Below the pieces are notes generated by a model. It was not told where the DNA came from. It made no database searches and was given only the letters and a program-made list of their open reading frames with translations. Positions 16,698-26,702 of a stretch of DNA of 53,874 nt are shown here, piece by piece. Positions within the stretch are counted from its first letter, which is position 1. Every line of letters starts with the position of its first letter. The position numbers and the translations under genes are program-made. This DNA is from a virus: positions 1 through 53,874 of IMG/VR virus record IMGVR_UViG_3300031787_000162. One strand, 5' to 3'.

Positions 16698-17750
16698 GTG
16701 GAACTTGATATTGAAGATACTCTATATAGAATTATTAATGGATATTTTTATATAGAAGTTAATAATATAAATTATAAAATAGTGATGCCTGGTATTGAAG
16801 AAAAATACCAGGCTCATTGTTTTTATAAGAATATCTTATCTAGTAATAAATATAGCGATAGCTGGATATCCGAAGAATCTATTAAAAGATTGCTCGTTAA
16901 ATATAATATTTGGAATGATAATAAAGAACAAGACTTTAAAAAATTACTAGAAGCTTTAGATAAGACTAAAATAGAATATTATCTTAATTTTAATACGATT
17001 ACTAAAAAAAATCAAATTAAATTAATAATTAATAATCTTAATGATAGTATAAATAAAGCTTATATAGAAAAACATCACTTTGATCATCTAACACTTGAGT
17101 ATTATGCTCAAAATATGAAAAATCAATATCTGATCTACACCATGGTGTATAAAGATAGTGTAAGAGTTTTTAATGATGATTTTGAATCTATAGATGCAAA
17201 TTATTTACATCAAATTATTGCAGAAATTCATAATAATACATTAGGAAATGAGGACATTAAAGCAGTAGCTAGACACGATTTGTGGAAGTCATATTGGACA
17301 TCTAATAAAGACAATGTTTTTGGTACTAATATTAGAAATTTAACGGACGAACAACGATCTTTAATTAATTTTTCCAGGACTCTGGATGCTATTAGAGAAC
17401 ATCTCGAAGCCCCAACAGAAGAAATAATTAATGATAATGATGCTTTAGACGGTTGGTTATTATATCAAAATGATAAATCTATTAAAGAGAAAAAACAAAA
17501 GATAATTACAGAAAAATATGGATTAGATAAAAAAGATGTTGGAGAAGTTTTCGTTATGACTAATAATAAGGAAGAGATGAAAGAAATATATAGCTTAAAT
17601 GATAATCAAACTAATAAAGATATTAAAAATATGCAAAAATTAGCTCTAAACAATATTGATAAATCAATTCCATGGTCAGAGGTGCCTCATGTGAAAAGAG
17701 AATTACAACAACAAGCAATGACAATGCAAAAAGATAGACTGAAAGGATAA
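16698..17750 (+). CDS. Tail assembly chaperone-like protein (350 aa)
   Basis: This 350-residue helical protein starts at a GTG, with AAGG seven bases upstream; no usable ATG lies nearby. Residues about 25-100 align by eye with the start of the protein at 18051: a helix, then a Ser/Leu segment, then IWNDNKEQ versus LWDDKKELQ. The C-terminal part has EAPTEEIINDNDALDGWLLYQ, an acidic block before a basic helix. It lies between the tail tube and tape measure genes, where tail assembly chaperones are encoded. The role is inferred from position. Confidence 0.55.
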   Translation: MELDIEDTLYRIINGYFYIEVNNINYKIVMPGIEEKYQAHCFYKNILSSNKYSDSWISEESIKRLLVKYNIWNDNKEQDFKKLLEALDKTKIEYYLNFNTITKKNQIKLIINNLNDSINKAYIEKHHFDHLTLEYYAQNMKNQYLIYTMVYKDSVRVFNDDFESIDANYLHQIIAEIHNNTLGNEDIKAVARHDLWKSYWTSNKDNVFGTNIRNLTDEQRSLINFSRTLDAIREHLEAPTEEIINDNDALDGWLLYQNDKSIKEKKQKIITEKYGLDKKDVGEVFVMTNNKEEMKEIYSLNDNQTNKDIKNMQKLALNNIDKSIPWSEVPHVKRELQQQAMTMQKDRLKG

Positions 17751-17752
17751 TT

Positions 17753-18058
17753 ATGAACGATCAAAATAAAATTATACAAAATATTGAAAAAAGATTCAAA
17801 ACTTTAATGATAGGTAGTATTTCTAGATTTGAACAAGCGTTTGGATATTTATGGAATCATGGACACGAACCAACCAACGAAAAAGAAGAATTCTTTAGAG
17901 ATAAATGGGAGGATTTGAGATACGAATTGTTAAATCATGGTAATCATCAAATAAGATCAGCTATAAACGAATTAGATGATTTTATTAATCATGATTCAAA
18001 ATATAAATATAATTATAATTTTCTATTAAAACCTAAGAATGGAGATCGCAATGTTTGA
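17753..18058 (+). CDS. Small conserved phage protein between tail chaperones (101 aa)
   Basis: This 101-residue protein contains FEQAFGYLWNHGHEP and KWEDLRYELLNHGNHQIR, a helical plan with conserved-looking aromatic and His residues. I recognise the pattern as typical of small proteins encoded just before tape measures in large phages, but no function is established. AAGGA lies six bases before the ATG. Its TGA overlaps the next gene's start by eight bases, so the two are coupled. Confidence 0.5.
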   Translation: MNDQNKIIQNIEKRFKTLMIGSISRFEQAFGYLWNHGHEPTNEKEEFFRDKWEDLRYELLNHGNHQIRSAINELDDFINHDSKYKYNYNFLLKPKNGDRNV

Positions 18059-18890
18059 TAACAATTTTACTGTAAATATTGATGGCATAGATACTGTTTT
18101 TGAAATTAAGGCCACTAATGTTAATGAGCAAAGAGAAGCTCAAAAAATATATAATCAAGCATTCTCCGATGCTGTTAAATCTGGTTCTATAGTTAGAGCA
18201 AGACTCGACGATTTGCTTAAAGAGCAAGGTTTATGGGATGATAAAAAAGAGTTACAATTTGTCACTGTACAAAAACAAATAGCTAATAATGATAAATTAT
18301 TATCTAAGGGCGGCATATCTCTTAAAAAGGCTAAAAGTTTAGCATTGGAAATTAAAAAATTAAGAGAAGAACTACGAGAATTAATCTCGGTTAAAACTAG
18401 TTTAGACACTCATACCGCTGAAGGTCAAGCTGATAATGCACGATTCAATTATCTTGTTTCGGCCTGTGTGGTGTATAAAGATACTAAGAAACCATATTTT
18501 AAAGGATATGATGACTACATTAATAGGTCAACCGATCCTGTTGCCTTATTAGGTGCTCAAAAATTAGCCTCATTAATGTATGGATTGGATAGTGATTTTG
18601 AGAAAAAATTACCAGAAAATAAGTTTTTAATTAAATATAAATTTGTTAATGAAAACTTAGAATTGGTTGACGAAAAAGGCAGATTGGTAGATGAAGAGGG
18701 TAGATTATTAGATAAAAATGGAAGATTTATTAATGAAGATGGTAAATTTGTTGATAAAGATGGTAATTTAGTGGATGATAGTGGAGAATATATTGTTGAT
18801 TTTCAGCCATTTTTAGACGATGAAGGTAAACCAGTACTGGTGGATAATAATAATGATTCAAATCCAACATCAGAATCAACAAAAGACTAA
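18051..18890 (+). CDS. Tail assembly chaperone-like protein with heptad repeats
   Basis: This 279-residue protein has an N-terminal part related by eye to the 350-residue protein two genes upstream. A long helix pair follows, with LALEIKKLREELREL. The segment EGQADNARFNYLVSACVVY is striking and probably conserved. Residues 205-246 are six tandem seven-residue repeats of the form L-V-D-x-x-G-R. I chose the ATG at 18051 because GGAG lies seven bases upstream; an ATG at 18039 contains that site. A terminator follows, then the tape measure gene. The chaperone role is inferred from position. Confidence 0.55.
   Translation: MFDNNFTVNIDGIDTVFEIKATNVNEQREAQKIYNQAFSDAVKSGSIVRARLDDLLKEQGLWDDKKELQFVTVQKQIANNDKLLSKGGISLKKAKSLALEIKKLREELRELISVKTSLDTHTAEGQADNARFNYLVSACVVYKDTKKPYFKGYDDYINRSTDPVALLGAQKLASLMYGLDSDFEKKLPENKFLIKYKFVNENLELVDEKGRLVDEEGRLLDKNGRFINEDGKFVDKDGNLVDDSGEYIVDFQPFLDDEGKPVLVDNNNDSNPTSESTKD
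18663..18788 (+). repeat. Six tandem 21-base repeats encoding (L/F)(V/L/I)(D/N)xxG(R/K/N/E)
   Basis: Six consecutive in-frame units of 21 bases encode LVDEKGR, LVDEEGR, LLDKNGR, FINEDGK, FVDKDGN and LVDDSGE. The protein pattern is better conserved than the DNA, so the repeat is old or under selection. Confidence 0.9.
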
Positions 18891-18920
18891 AAATAAATTA
18901 TATCATATATTTCATAACTT

Positions 18921-18963
18921 ATATCCCCATAGAGTATTTCTATTGGGGATATTTGTTTTATTT
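18921..18963 (+). terminator. Rho-independent terminator before the tape measure gene
   Basis: ATATCCCCATAGA pairs with TCTATTGGGGATAT with one bulged T, closed by a five-base loop and followed by TTGTTTTATTT. It lies between the chaperone genes and the tape measure, so the levels of head/tail tube and tape measure transcripts may differ. TTTGGAG in its tail is the ribosome site of the next gene. Confidence 0.85.
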
Positions 18964-18974
18964 GGAGTTAAATA

Positions 18975-21900
18975 ATGGCAGCAGCATTTAATCTAACAGC
19001 TCAAATTAATTTAAGAGGCCCAGCCAATATTAAACCTATTGTATCTAAAATACAAAAGGATATTAATAATGCTAAAATTAAACTAAATCTAGATGTTAAT
19101 CAAAATGCAGCTAAAAGCATAACATCAATTACTACTCGACTAAACAATCTATCTAAAGCCGCAATTAGTGCTAATACAAATATTAGTAATTTAAATATAT
19201 CACTTGGCGCAATGGTTGCGTCACTTAATAATATTAATTCAGCAGCAACAGCCAATGTAAATAGTATAGCTAAAACTAGTAGAGCAGTATCGTCTGCTGG
19301 TAAATCTATTTCTCAAACTCGTACTCAAGTAGAAGAATTCGGCAAGCAATCAGGTTTGGCTATTAAAAGATTTGCAGCATTTAGTACTGTTACAACTATA
19401 GTTTATGGATTAGTCAATGCTTTTGATAGTGCATTTAAGGAATTTTTTAAATTTAATCAAGAAATTGTAAGATTATCACAAGTTACCGGAAAATCAGTGT
19501 CCGAATTGGGTGATGTTAGTAAAGAGATCACTAGATTGTCTACTAGTCTTGGTGTAGCGTCTTCTGACTTATTAACCGTTGCTACAACTTTAGCACAGGC
19601 TGGTTTATCAGCAGAGGATACTAAAATAGCTTTGGAAGCATTGGCTAAATCTGCACTCGCTCCATCATTTGATAGTTTAACAGATACTACAGAAGGAGCT
19701 ATTGCAGCATTAAGACAGTTTGGTTTGCAGTCTAAAGAACTAGATTCAGCATTAGGTAGTATCAATGCTGTTGCTGCTGCATTTGCTGTTGAAGCTAGCG
19801 ATATTATTGCTGCGATTCAGCGTACTGGTGGTGTGTTTGCTTCTGCTAGTAGGGGTGTCAGTCAGGGAACAGATGCATTAAATGAATTTATTGCTATCTT
19901 TACTAGTGTTCGTGCTACTACTCGTGAAAGTGCAGAAACAATTGCAACTGGTTTAAGAACTATTTTTACTAGAATTCAAAGAACCAAAACAATTGAACAA
20001 TTAAGAGAATTTGGTATCGAGCTTCAGGACACAGAAGGTAAATTTATTGGATTATTTGAGGCTACTAGAAGATTAAGCGAAGGCTTAAGCAAGATAGATC
20101 CAAGAACAGCAGAATTTGCTACAATTACAGAAGAACTTGGTGGATTTAGACAAATTGGTAAGGTTATTCCATTAATTCAACAATTTGCCGTTACTGAACA
20201 AGCCTTAGCAGTAGCCCAAAAGGGTTCTACATCAACAGCAAAGGACGCATTAGTGGCCCAACAATCTTTAGCTGTGCAGTTTGCTCGCACTAGAGAGAAT
20301 TTCCTTGCATTAGTAAGAGAGATTGGAGATAGTACATCATTTAAAGCTTTCGTGACGGTATCTTTAACATTAGCTGATTCTTTTATTAATTTAGCTAGAG
20401 CATTAAAACCAATATTACCTCTTTTATTAACATTTGCAAGCATTAAGGTTGGAGGAGCTTTAACTGAATATTTTTCAGGATTTAAAACAGGTTTATTCGG
20501 AGGCGGAGGTCCAGCCGGAGGTGGTGGTATTACTCCATCAGGAGGCGGAGGTGGCGGCGGTGGAACTAGAGGCGGTGGAGGTACTGGCGCAGCAGCATTA
20601 TCAGCTAATACTTCATCTTTAAATACTCTTGGGCAAACATTAACATTATTAAATCAATCTATATTAGCTTTAAATCAAAACATAGTTAATACTAATAGCT
20701 TATTATTAAATAGACCAGTCAGAGGTTTTGCTAGTGGAGGCTTAGTTCCTGGTAGTGGTAATAGCGATACATTTAGAGCAAATTTAACTCCTGGTGAATT
20801 TGTTATTCGTAAAAGTGCAGTGCAAGCTATTGGTATTGAAAATTTAGCTAGAATGAATAGTGGTGGAGAAGTTCAAAAATTTAAAGATGGTACTAAAGGA
20901 AGAGGAGTTAAAAGACGCAGAGGCGCTCGTAGTAAATTTATTGAATTATCTCCCGAAGAAGTTGATCGTCTTTCTACCGAAGATTTTATTAAATATGCTA
21001 AAGCACAAGCATATGATATAATGACTACTGGAGGTAGCGGTATCGCTATTGGTAGAGAATTTATTGAAGTACCAGAATCTAAAATTACTGCTGATCTTGA
21101 GAAAGATTTAACCATTGGTCCAGATGGAAAGAAAGGATTTTTTAGAGAAAAAATTGCTCCATTTGGATCACAAATAGCAACCAAAGCACCAAAATCAGAT
21201 ACACAAAAAAGAAGAGAAAGATTTTTTGATAGAGGACGAGAATTATTGATGGCTGCTGCTCAGGGAATTATGTCTCCCGCTAGCGCACTATCTAAAGAAA
21301 AGAAAGCTGAATATGCTCCAGAATTAGAACAAGTTATTAGTGACTACGGCTTATCACTAGCTGCTATTCCTCGTATGAAAGCAGAAACGGCTAGTGCTAC
21401 TTCTACACTATTAGATACTATTAAAAATCCGTTATCTTCTTTTAGACAAAGCGGTGGTAAAACTAGTTTAGCTGGAGTATTTCCAGGAAATTCAGCTGAA
21501 AAAATTAAATTAGCTATACCAAAATATATAGCATCATTAGGAGATAGTGAACCACAAAAAGTAGCAAAAGCAAATACGGCTTTACAATATTTTGATAGTT
21601 TTATTAGTGGAGGCGTAGCAGCTAAGCCAGGACACGCTACTGCATTTACAGAAACAATCAATCAACTTTTAAAAAGTGGACTAGTACAAGAATTCGCCAG
21701 AGGTGGATATGTACAAAAATTTAAGGAAGGCTCCACAAGTAAGGGAGTACTAGCGCCACTAAAAGATAGCGATATACTTAAGAGCATATTTGGAAATGAT
21801 ATTGTGGACGATAATGGCAATATAACTGCTCCTAATCCTATTGTTCTTAAACAAGGCTCAAACAAGGGTCAATCAATACCAAGAATAGTAACGCCAAATG

Positions 21901-24900
21901 ATATTAGAAAAAATAATAAAAATGCATTAAATAGTGGTTTGGATATAACAAAAATAAAACAAGCGCAAGATAAACTAACCCAAAAAAGTGTAGCGGTATC
22001 AGAAGCTAAACAAGCTTTACAAACCCAAGCATTATTAGGTAAACAGCAAGCTGTTACTGAAGATATTACTAGAGGTCAACAAGGTCTGGCTAATAAAATT
22101 ATGACATTTGGTTTAGTTGGATTAAGATATGGTTCTGGAGCTAAAGGAGAATCGTCTTTAGGTACTTTTCCTGTTGAAGTTCCACCCGCATTTTCATCAA
22201 AAGATTATCAAAATATTAGAGGAATAAATGTTGGTACAGCAGATGAGCCCCAACAAAAATTTATTAAAATTATTACTAGCACTATTAGTAGTCAATTAGG
22301 CAAGGACTATGCTGAAAAATTACAAAACATGCTATACACAGGATTTGAATCTTCTGTAGTAAATATAGCTAAAAGCTTGTCTTCTGAGTCTGGTCTTGGT
22401 GCTTCTGTTAGTGATAATTCTAGCCTTATCCAAAAATCTATTGAAAATGCTGGTTTTTATAATGTTGTTGGCGCGGGTCTAGAGTCTGCTTTAAATATAC
22501 TTGGTGCTCCATTAACCTCAAAGGATGAGGATACGAAATCTATTGATTTTCCCACAGGATTAAAGTCAGCATCTAAAATATTTGGATCTGCTTTTACAAA
22601 TATACCAACAGATATTACTAGAACTATTGGTCCAGGAGGTAAAGATGCTACTAAATTTATAGCTCAAATTGAAAGATATTTTAAAACTCCTATGGGTAAG
22701 GCAAATTTAGCATTAAGTAGATTTGCTATGGGTGGTTCAGTTTCCGAAGAAGATACTGTTCCAGCTCTCTTAACTCCTGGTGAATTTGTATTTAATAAAA
22801 AAGCAGCAAAAAGAATTGGTTATGGTAATTTAAATAGACTAAATAAAGCTGATAAAGTACAAGGTTTTAATAAGGGTGGAGTTGTAGGATATGCCCAAGG
22901 TGGTGCTGTAGATATGATAGGAGGTGCTCCTGGTGTGATAGCTGCTATTACAGCGGTTATTTTACCACAAATTGAAAAATTATCATCTAGTTTTGGTAAA
23001 TTAGATGGCACTATAGGTATGTTTGGTACAGCATTGGGTGGGGCTATTAGAGAAGCTAGTAGTTTAACATTAAGTGCTGGCATAGCTTTAAATACTGTCG
23101 GAGCAAGTAAAGGAGTTGTTGCTGCTGGACAAGCTGGTACGGCTATTAGTGGATTAGTTAGTGGAGCTTTAACTGATACTACTGGTAAAGCTTTAGAAAA
23201 AGCATTATTAAAGAATGTAGATATTTTTGGTAAGTTTGATAAAACAGTACAAGCTATTAGTAGTGCTCCAACAGAAGAATTAAGATTGCAGGCCGCGCAA
23301 GATTTACAAAAAACATTTACGGAATTAGATGCTTCTGTACAAAGCACTAAGGGAGAGATTGATAGTTTAGAAATAGCGAATAATTTTGGTTCAGCTATTA
23401 ATGATATTACTTTAACTATATTAACTAGCGTTACAGCTATTACAGCATTAAGTAATGCTGCTAATAAAGCAGCATCAGTTACCGCAGCATATAATGCTGT
23501 GCGTCTACCAGCAAATGTAGCAGGTCCAGTACAAGTTGCAGCTCCTGGTGTTGCGGCACAGTTATTGGGAGCATTCAAGAATCTTATTCCGTGGGTTGGA
23601 GCTGCAATTACTGTTATAGAAGTAGGAGTTCAATTATTTGGAGCTTTTAATAGTGGATTAAAAAAGAGTAGTGAACAATTAGATAGATTATATAAGAATT
23701 TAGATGAAGCTACTAAAAATTCTCAAGCTTTTAGTTTAGCTAACGCTACTTTTGTGGATAAAATTTTACCACAGTTTACTCAACTTAAAAATAGAGGATT
23801 CACTGGAGAGTCTTTAAGAACAGAAGTTGGTCGTACTCCACAAATAGGAGCTATCAATGAATTAAACTTCACATTTAGAACATTATTAAAGAGTAGACTA
23901 GTGGCTGAAGGTATTCCATTTAGCGACATGTCCACTATGCAAGAACTTGTAGATAGTCAACGTAATAATTTGGGTAACTTCAATAGAATATTTGATGAAA
24001 CTACCAAAGATTTTATACAGCGTCAATTTGTAAGAGCAAAAACTGAAACTGGAGATATTACTACAGCAGAAGCAGAAAGACAATTCTTTGCTCTTGGGGG
24101 AGCAAACAGTGATGCTGTAAAAAGAGTTGTTGAGAATTATGTTGGTGCTAAAAACGTAGAGATAGCAGCATTAAGAGAATTAACTAATGCTAATAATAAA
24201 TTTAAATTAAGTTTAGTAACTCTGGATAATGTTTTAGTAACATTAGCTGGTCGTGTAGAAATGTCTCTTGGTAAAACTATGGATCAGTTTGATGACTTAG
24301 AAAGAAGGTTATCTATTCTTGGTGGAGAACCAAGAATTCAGGGTGGAGAAGTCTTAAGAAGACAAATAGGTGTACTCAATAATTTGAGCGGCGCTAGTGC
24401 AGAAGATTTAAGCGCTGTATCTAGTACAGTTTCTGGCTTGTTAAATATTCAAGGATCTTCGCCAGAACAACAAAAACTATTTGAAGAATTAAGAAGTCAA
24501 GTAGAAGCTGCTCGTGTTATACAACAAGAATTGCCAGCCGTATTAAAAGAAATACAATCTTCTCCACAAGGTAGAGCTGGAGATGCTTTAAGAGATCAAC
24601 TAGAAGAAAAATTAGGACCATCATTAAGTAGAATTACTAATGAAGGTGGAGTACTTAAAAAAATATTCAATGAACTAGCAGCTAGTGTTAATAGTACTTT
24701 GGATGGAAATAAAGAATCAATTAATAGTGTTAATGAATTAATTCAAAATAATGCAGCATTATCCGCATTATTAAAAACATCCGAAAAATCACAAAAGGCA
24801 TATTCAGAAATAATAGAAGCTACTGCTAAAATTGAAGATAAATTAAATGAACAAATAAAATTTAGATTGGATCTAGAAAGTAAATTAATTGAATCTACAA

Positions 24901-26696
24901 CACAAAGATTACAATTAGAGGCTCAAGAGGCTAATGAATTAAATAGATTACTAGGAGTTACAGCTTCTTTATCTGATCTTAATAAGCCTTTCGATATTGC
25001 TATTCAACAATTAACTAAGAATATTGGAGGAGGTATTCCACAAGCTGGTACCACAGATCCTAGAGTAATAGTAGCAGAATTAAATAAGCGTAGACAAATA
25101 GCTCAAAGTTTAGATGAAAATATAAAAAAGAATCAAGCAGATATAAAAGCCAAAGCGCCACTCAAAAATTTATATGAAAAAGAAATATCTGCTATAGCAA
25201 GATTGAATCAAGCATTAAATACTATTGCTACTAGTGGAGAAAAAACCAAAAACGCTCTTGATAAGATAGCAGAGGCACAAAATAAATTTGATACTAGTAC
25301 AGAATTATTATTTGAATTTTTAGATGCGGCAGAAAATCCAGAACAATTTATTAAATTACAACAAACCATAGAGTCTATTAATGCGGCACAAACTAATAGA
25401 TTCACAGATGCTGCACAAGCTAGATTATTTAGAACCGAAGGTACAAGATTCTTAAAAGCTAGAGGAGTAAGCGATGCAGAAATTAGAGGACTAGTAGCCA
25501 GAGCAGCTAGGTTTGTAGTTGGTACCGCTAGACCTACTAATGAAGCTGAGCGTAGAGCACAAGTTCAAGTTCTTGGTGAATTATTTGCTGAAGGTAGAAA
25601 TATTGGAGATATTATTGGTTCTTATTTACCAGAAGCATTCAAACCATATTTATCTACAATTTTCCCAAATGCTCCAGGGCTGGCTGTTGCTGCTGGACAA
25701 CAACAAAGAAGAATTGCTGGAGAGGCCATTGAAGCATCATTATTAACACAAATGGAAACTTCCCAACAAGAAACTACCAGAATATTCAATAACTTTAATC
25801 TAGAACTTACAGGACTATTTCCCGCAATAATAGAGAATATTCAAAGAATTGAAGCTCAAACTAGAGCTAGTGAACAAAAACTTATTAGTAGGCAGCAACC
25901 AATACCAGCATTGGCAGAATTTGCTCAACCATTATCAGATATTTTATCTAAAATTAGCCAGCCAACAGTTAAAAACTTTGGGATAGCAGAAGTTGATTTT
26001 ATTCTAACTCCAGGAGCCTTATCTAAAGAACAAGCAAAAACTGTTACAAGTGATTTTGGATCAGCCCAAACAGCAACTGATCAAATCAGAGCTTTAAACA
26101 GGGCTTTATTTGAATTAGATACTACAACAGAGGCTGGTCGAACAGCAGCCGAACAAATAAAGTCTTTAAGAGATGAACTTGAAGCCGCGGCAAGAAAAAT
26201 AAATATTAATAAAGCTGCACAGTCAATGAGTGAACAAATTCAAGGACAAATGGAAAAAGCATTAAGAGATGCGGAAAGAAATAATGGGTCTAGATCTCCA
26301 ACTGTTGCTCCTCCACCACCTGGAGATATTTATAATCTACAACGTAATCGTAATACTCCATCAAGTCAAATATTCGATCAAACAATAGATAAGTTTAGTG
26401 CATCTACGAATGCTATTATTCAACCAATGCAAGACTTGTCAACAAATATGAGCATCTTTAAAACTACTGCTGAAAAACTAAGTGAAACACTAAATAGATT
26501 TAGTGTAGAATTTAATAAAGAAATTAAGGCTAGTATTTCTCATTCTTATACTGGAGATGTTAATCTAAATCTTAATGATACTTTGGATGTTAATATTCAG
26601 AATAATCCAAATAGAGATACTCAATTAGTACAAAATATTTATGATAAAGTAATACCAGTGATGAAAGAAACTATCATGAAAGCTCTTTTAGGATAA
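18975..26696 (+). CDS. Tail tape measure protein
   Basis: This 2573-residue protein sets tail length. It has long helical, Ala/Gln/Lys-rich stretches, hydrophobic segments (for example near residues 135-150) and a poly-Gly linker at about 508-538. Two copies of a typical tape-measure motif are present: LTPGEFVIRKSAVQAIG (about 603) and LLTPGEFVFNKKAAKRIG (about 1264). Both lie near GG-x-V-Q-K-F-K-like repeats (about 632, 910 and 1290). At the usual 0.15 nm per residue the tail would be near 0.39 micrometres. GGAG lies eight bases before the ATG. Open frames on the other strand here are compositional shadows. Confidence 0.95.
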   Translation: MAAAFNLTAQINLRGPANIKPIVSKIQKDINNAKIKLNLDVNQNAAKSITSITTRLNNLSKAAISANTNISNLNISLGAMVASLNNINSAATANVNSIAKTSRAVSSAGKSISQTRTQVEEFGKQSGLAIKRFAAFSTVTTIVYGLVNAFDSAFKEFFKFNQEIVRLSQVTGKSVSELGDVSKEITRLSTSLGVASSDLLTVATTLAQAGLSAEDTKIALEALAKSALAPSFDSLTDTTEGAIAALRQFGLQSKELDSALGSINAVAAAFAVEASDIIAAIQRTGGVFASASRGVSQGTDALNEFIAIFTSVRATTRESAETIATGLRTIFTRIQRTKTIEQLREFGIELQDTEGKFIGLFEATRRLSEGLSKIDPRTAEFATITEELGGFRQIGKVIPLIQQFAVTEQALAVAQKGSTSTAKDALVAQQSLAVQFARTRENFLALVREIGDSTSFKAFVTVSLTLADSFINLARALKPILPLLLTFASIKVGGALTEYFSGFKTGLFGGGGPAGGGGITPSGGGGGGGGTRGGGGTGAAALSANTSSLNTLGQTLTLLNQSILALNQNIVNTNSLLLNRPVRGFASGGLVPGSGNSDTFRANLTPGEFVIRKSAVQAIGIENLARMNSGGEVQKFKDGTKGRGVKRRRGARSKFIELSPEEVDRLSTEDFIKYAKAQAYDIMTTGGSGIAIGREFIEVPESKITADLEKDLTIGPDGKKGFFREKIAPFGSQIATKAPKSDTQKRRERFFDRGRELLMAAAQGIMSPASALSKEKKAEYAPELEQVISDYGLSLAAIPRMKAETASATSTLLDTIKNPLSSFRQSGGKTSLAGVFPGNSAEKIKLAIPKYIASLGDSEPQKVAKANTALQYFDSFISGGVAAKPGHATAFTETINQLLKSGLVQEFARGGYVQKFKEGSTSKGVLAPLKDSDILKSIFGNDIVDDNGNITAPNPIVLKQGSNKGQSIPRIVTPNDIRKNNKNALNSGLDITKIKQAQDKLTQKSVAVSEAKQALQTQALLGKQQAVTEDITRGQQGLANKIMTFGLVGLRYGSGAKGESSLGTFPVEVPPAFSSKDYQNIRGINVGTADEPQQKFIKIITSTISSQLGKDYAEKLQNMLYTGFESSVVNIAKSLSSESGLGASVSDNSSLIQKSIENAGFYNVVGAGLESALNILGAPLTSKDEDTKSIDFPTGLKSASKIFGSAFTNIPTDITRTIGPGGKDATKFIAQIERYFKTPMGKANLALSRFAMGGSVSEEDTVPALLTPGEFVFNKKAAKRIGYGNLNRLNKADKVQGFNKGGVVGYAQGGAVDMIGGAPGVIAAITAVILPQIEKLSSSFGKLDGTIGMFGTALGGAIREASSLTLSAGIALNTVGASKGVVAAGQAGTAISGLVSGALTDTTGKALEKALLKNVDIFGKFDKTVQAISSAPTEELRLQAAQDLQKTFTELDASVQSTKGEIDSLEIANNFGSAINDITLTILTSVTAITALSNAANKAASVTAAYNAVRLPANVAGPVQVAAPGVAAQLLGAFKNLIPWVGAAITVIEVGVQLFGAFNSGLKKSSEQLDRLYKNLDEATKNSQAFSLANATFVDKILPQFTQLKNRGFTGESLRTEVGRTPQIGAINELNFTFRTLLKSRLVAEGIPFSDMSTMQELVDSQRNNLGNFNRIFDETTKDFIQRQFVRAKTETGDITTAEAERQFFALGGANSDAVKRVVENYVGAKNVEIAALRELTNANNKFKLSLVTLDNVLVTLAGRVEMSLGKTMDQFDDLERRLSILGGEPRIQGGEVLRRQIGVLNNLSGASAEDLSAVSSTVSGLLNIQGSSPEQQKLFEELRSQVEAARVIQQELPAVLKEIQSSPQGRAGDALRDQLEEKLGPSLSRITNEGGVLKKIFNELAASVNSTLDGNKESINSVNELIQNNAALSALLKTSEKSQKAYSEIIEATAKIEDKLNEQIKFRLDLESKLIESTTQRLQLEAQEANELNRLLGVTASLSDLNKPFDIAIQQLTKNIGGGIPQAGTTDPRVIVAELNKRRQIAQSLDENIKKNQADIKAKAPLKNLYEKEISAIARLNQALNTIATSGEKTKNALDKIAEAQNKFDTSTELLFEFLDAAENPEQFIKLQQTIESINAAQTNRFTDAAQARLFRTEGTRFLKARGVSDAEIRGLVARAARFVVGTARPTNEAERRAQVQVLGELFAEGRNIGDIIGSYLPEAFKPYLSTIFPNAPGLAVAAGQQQRRIAGEAIEASLLTQMETSQQETTRIFNNFNLELTGLFPAIIENIQRIEAQTRASEQKLISRQQPIPALAEFAQPLSDILSKISQPTVKNFGIAEVDFILTPGALSKEQAKTVTSDFGSAQTATDQIRALNRALFELDTTTEAGRTAAEQIKSLRDELEAAARKININKAAQSMSEQIQGQMEKALRDAERNNGSRSPTVAPPPPGDIYNLQRNRNTPSSQIFDQTIDKFSASTNAIIQPMQDLSTNMSIFKTTAEKLSETLNRFSVEFNKEIKASISHSYTGDVNLNLNDTLDVNIQNNPNRDTQLVQNIYDKVIPVMKETIMKALLG

Positions 26697-26702
26697 AATA
26701 TT

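Noticed and set aside
22820-23578. 252-residue minus-strand open frame inside the tape measure gene
   Set aside because: It is a compositional shadow of the Ala/Thr-rich tape measure, without a ribosome site or recognisable protein pattern. The same applies to other antisense frames.
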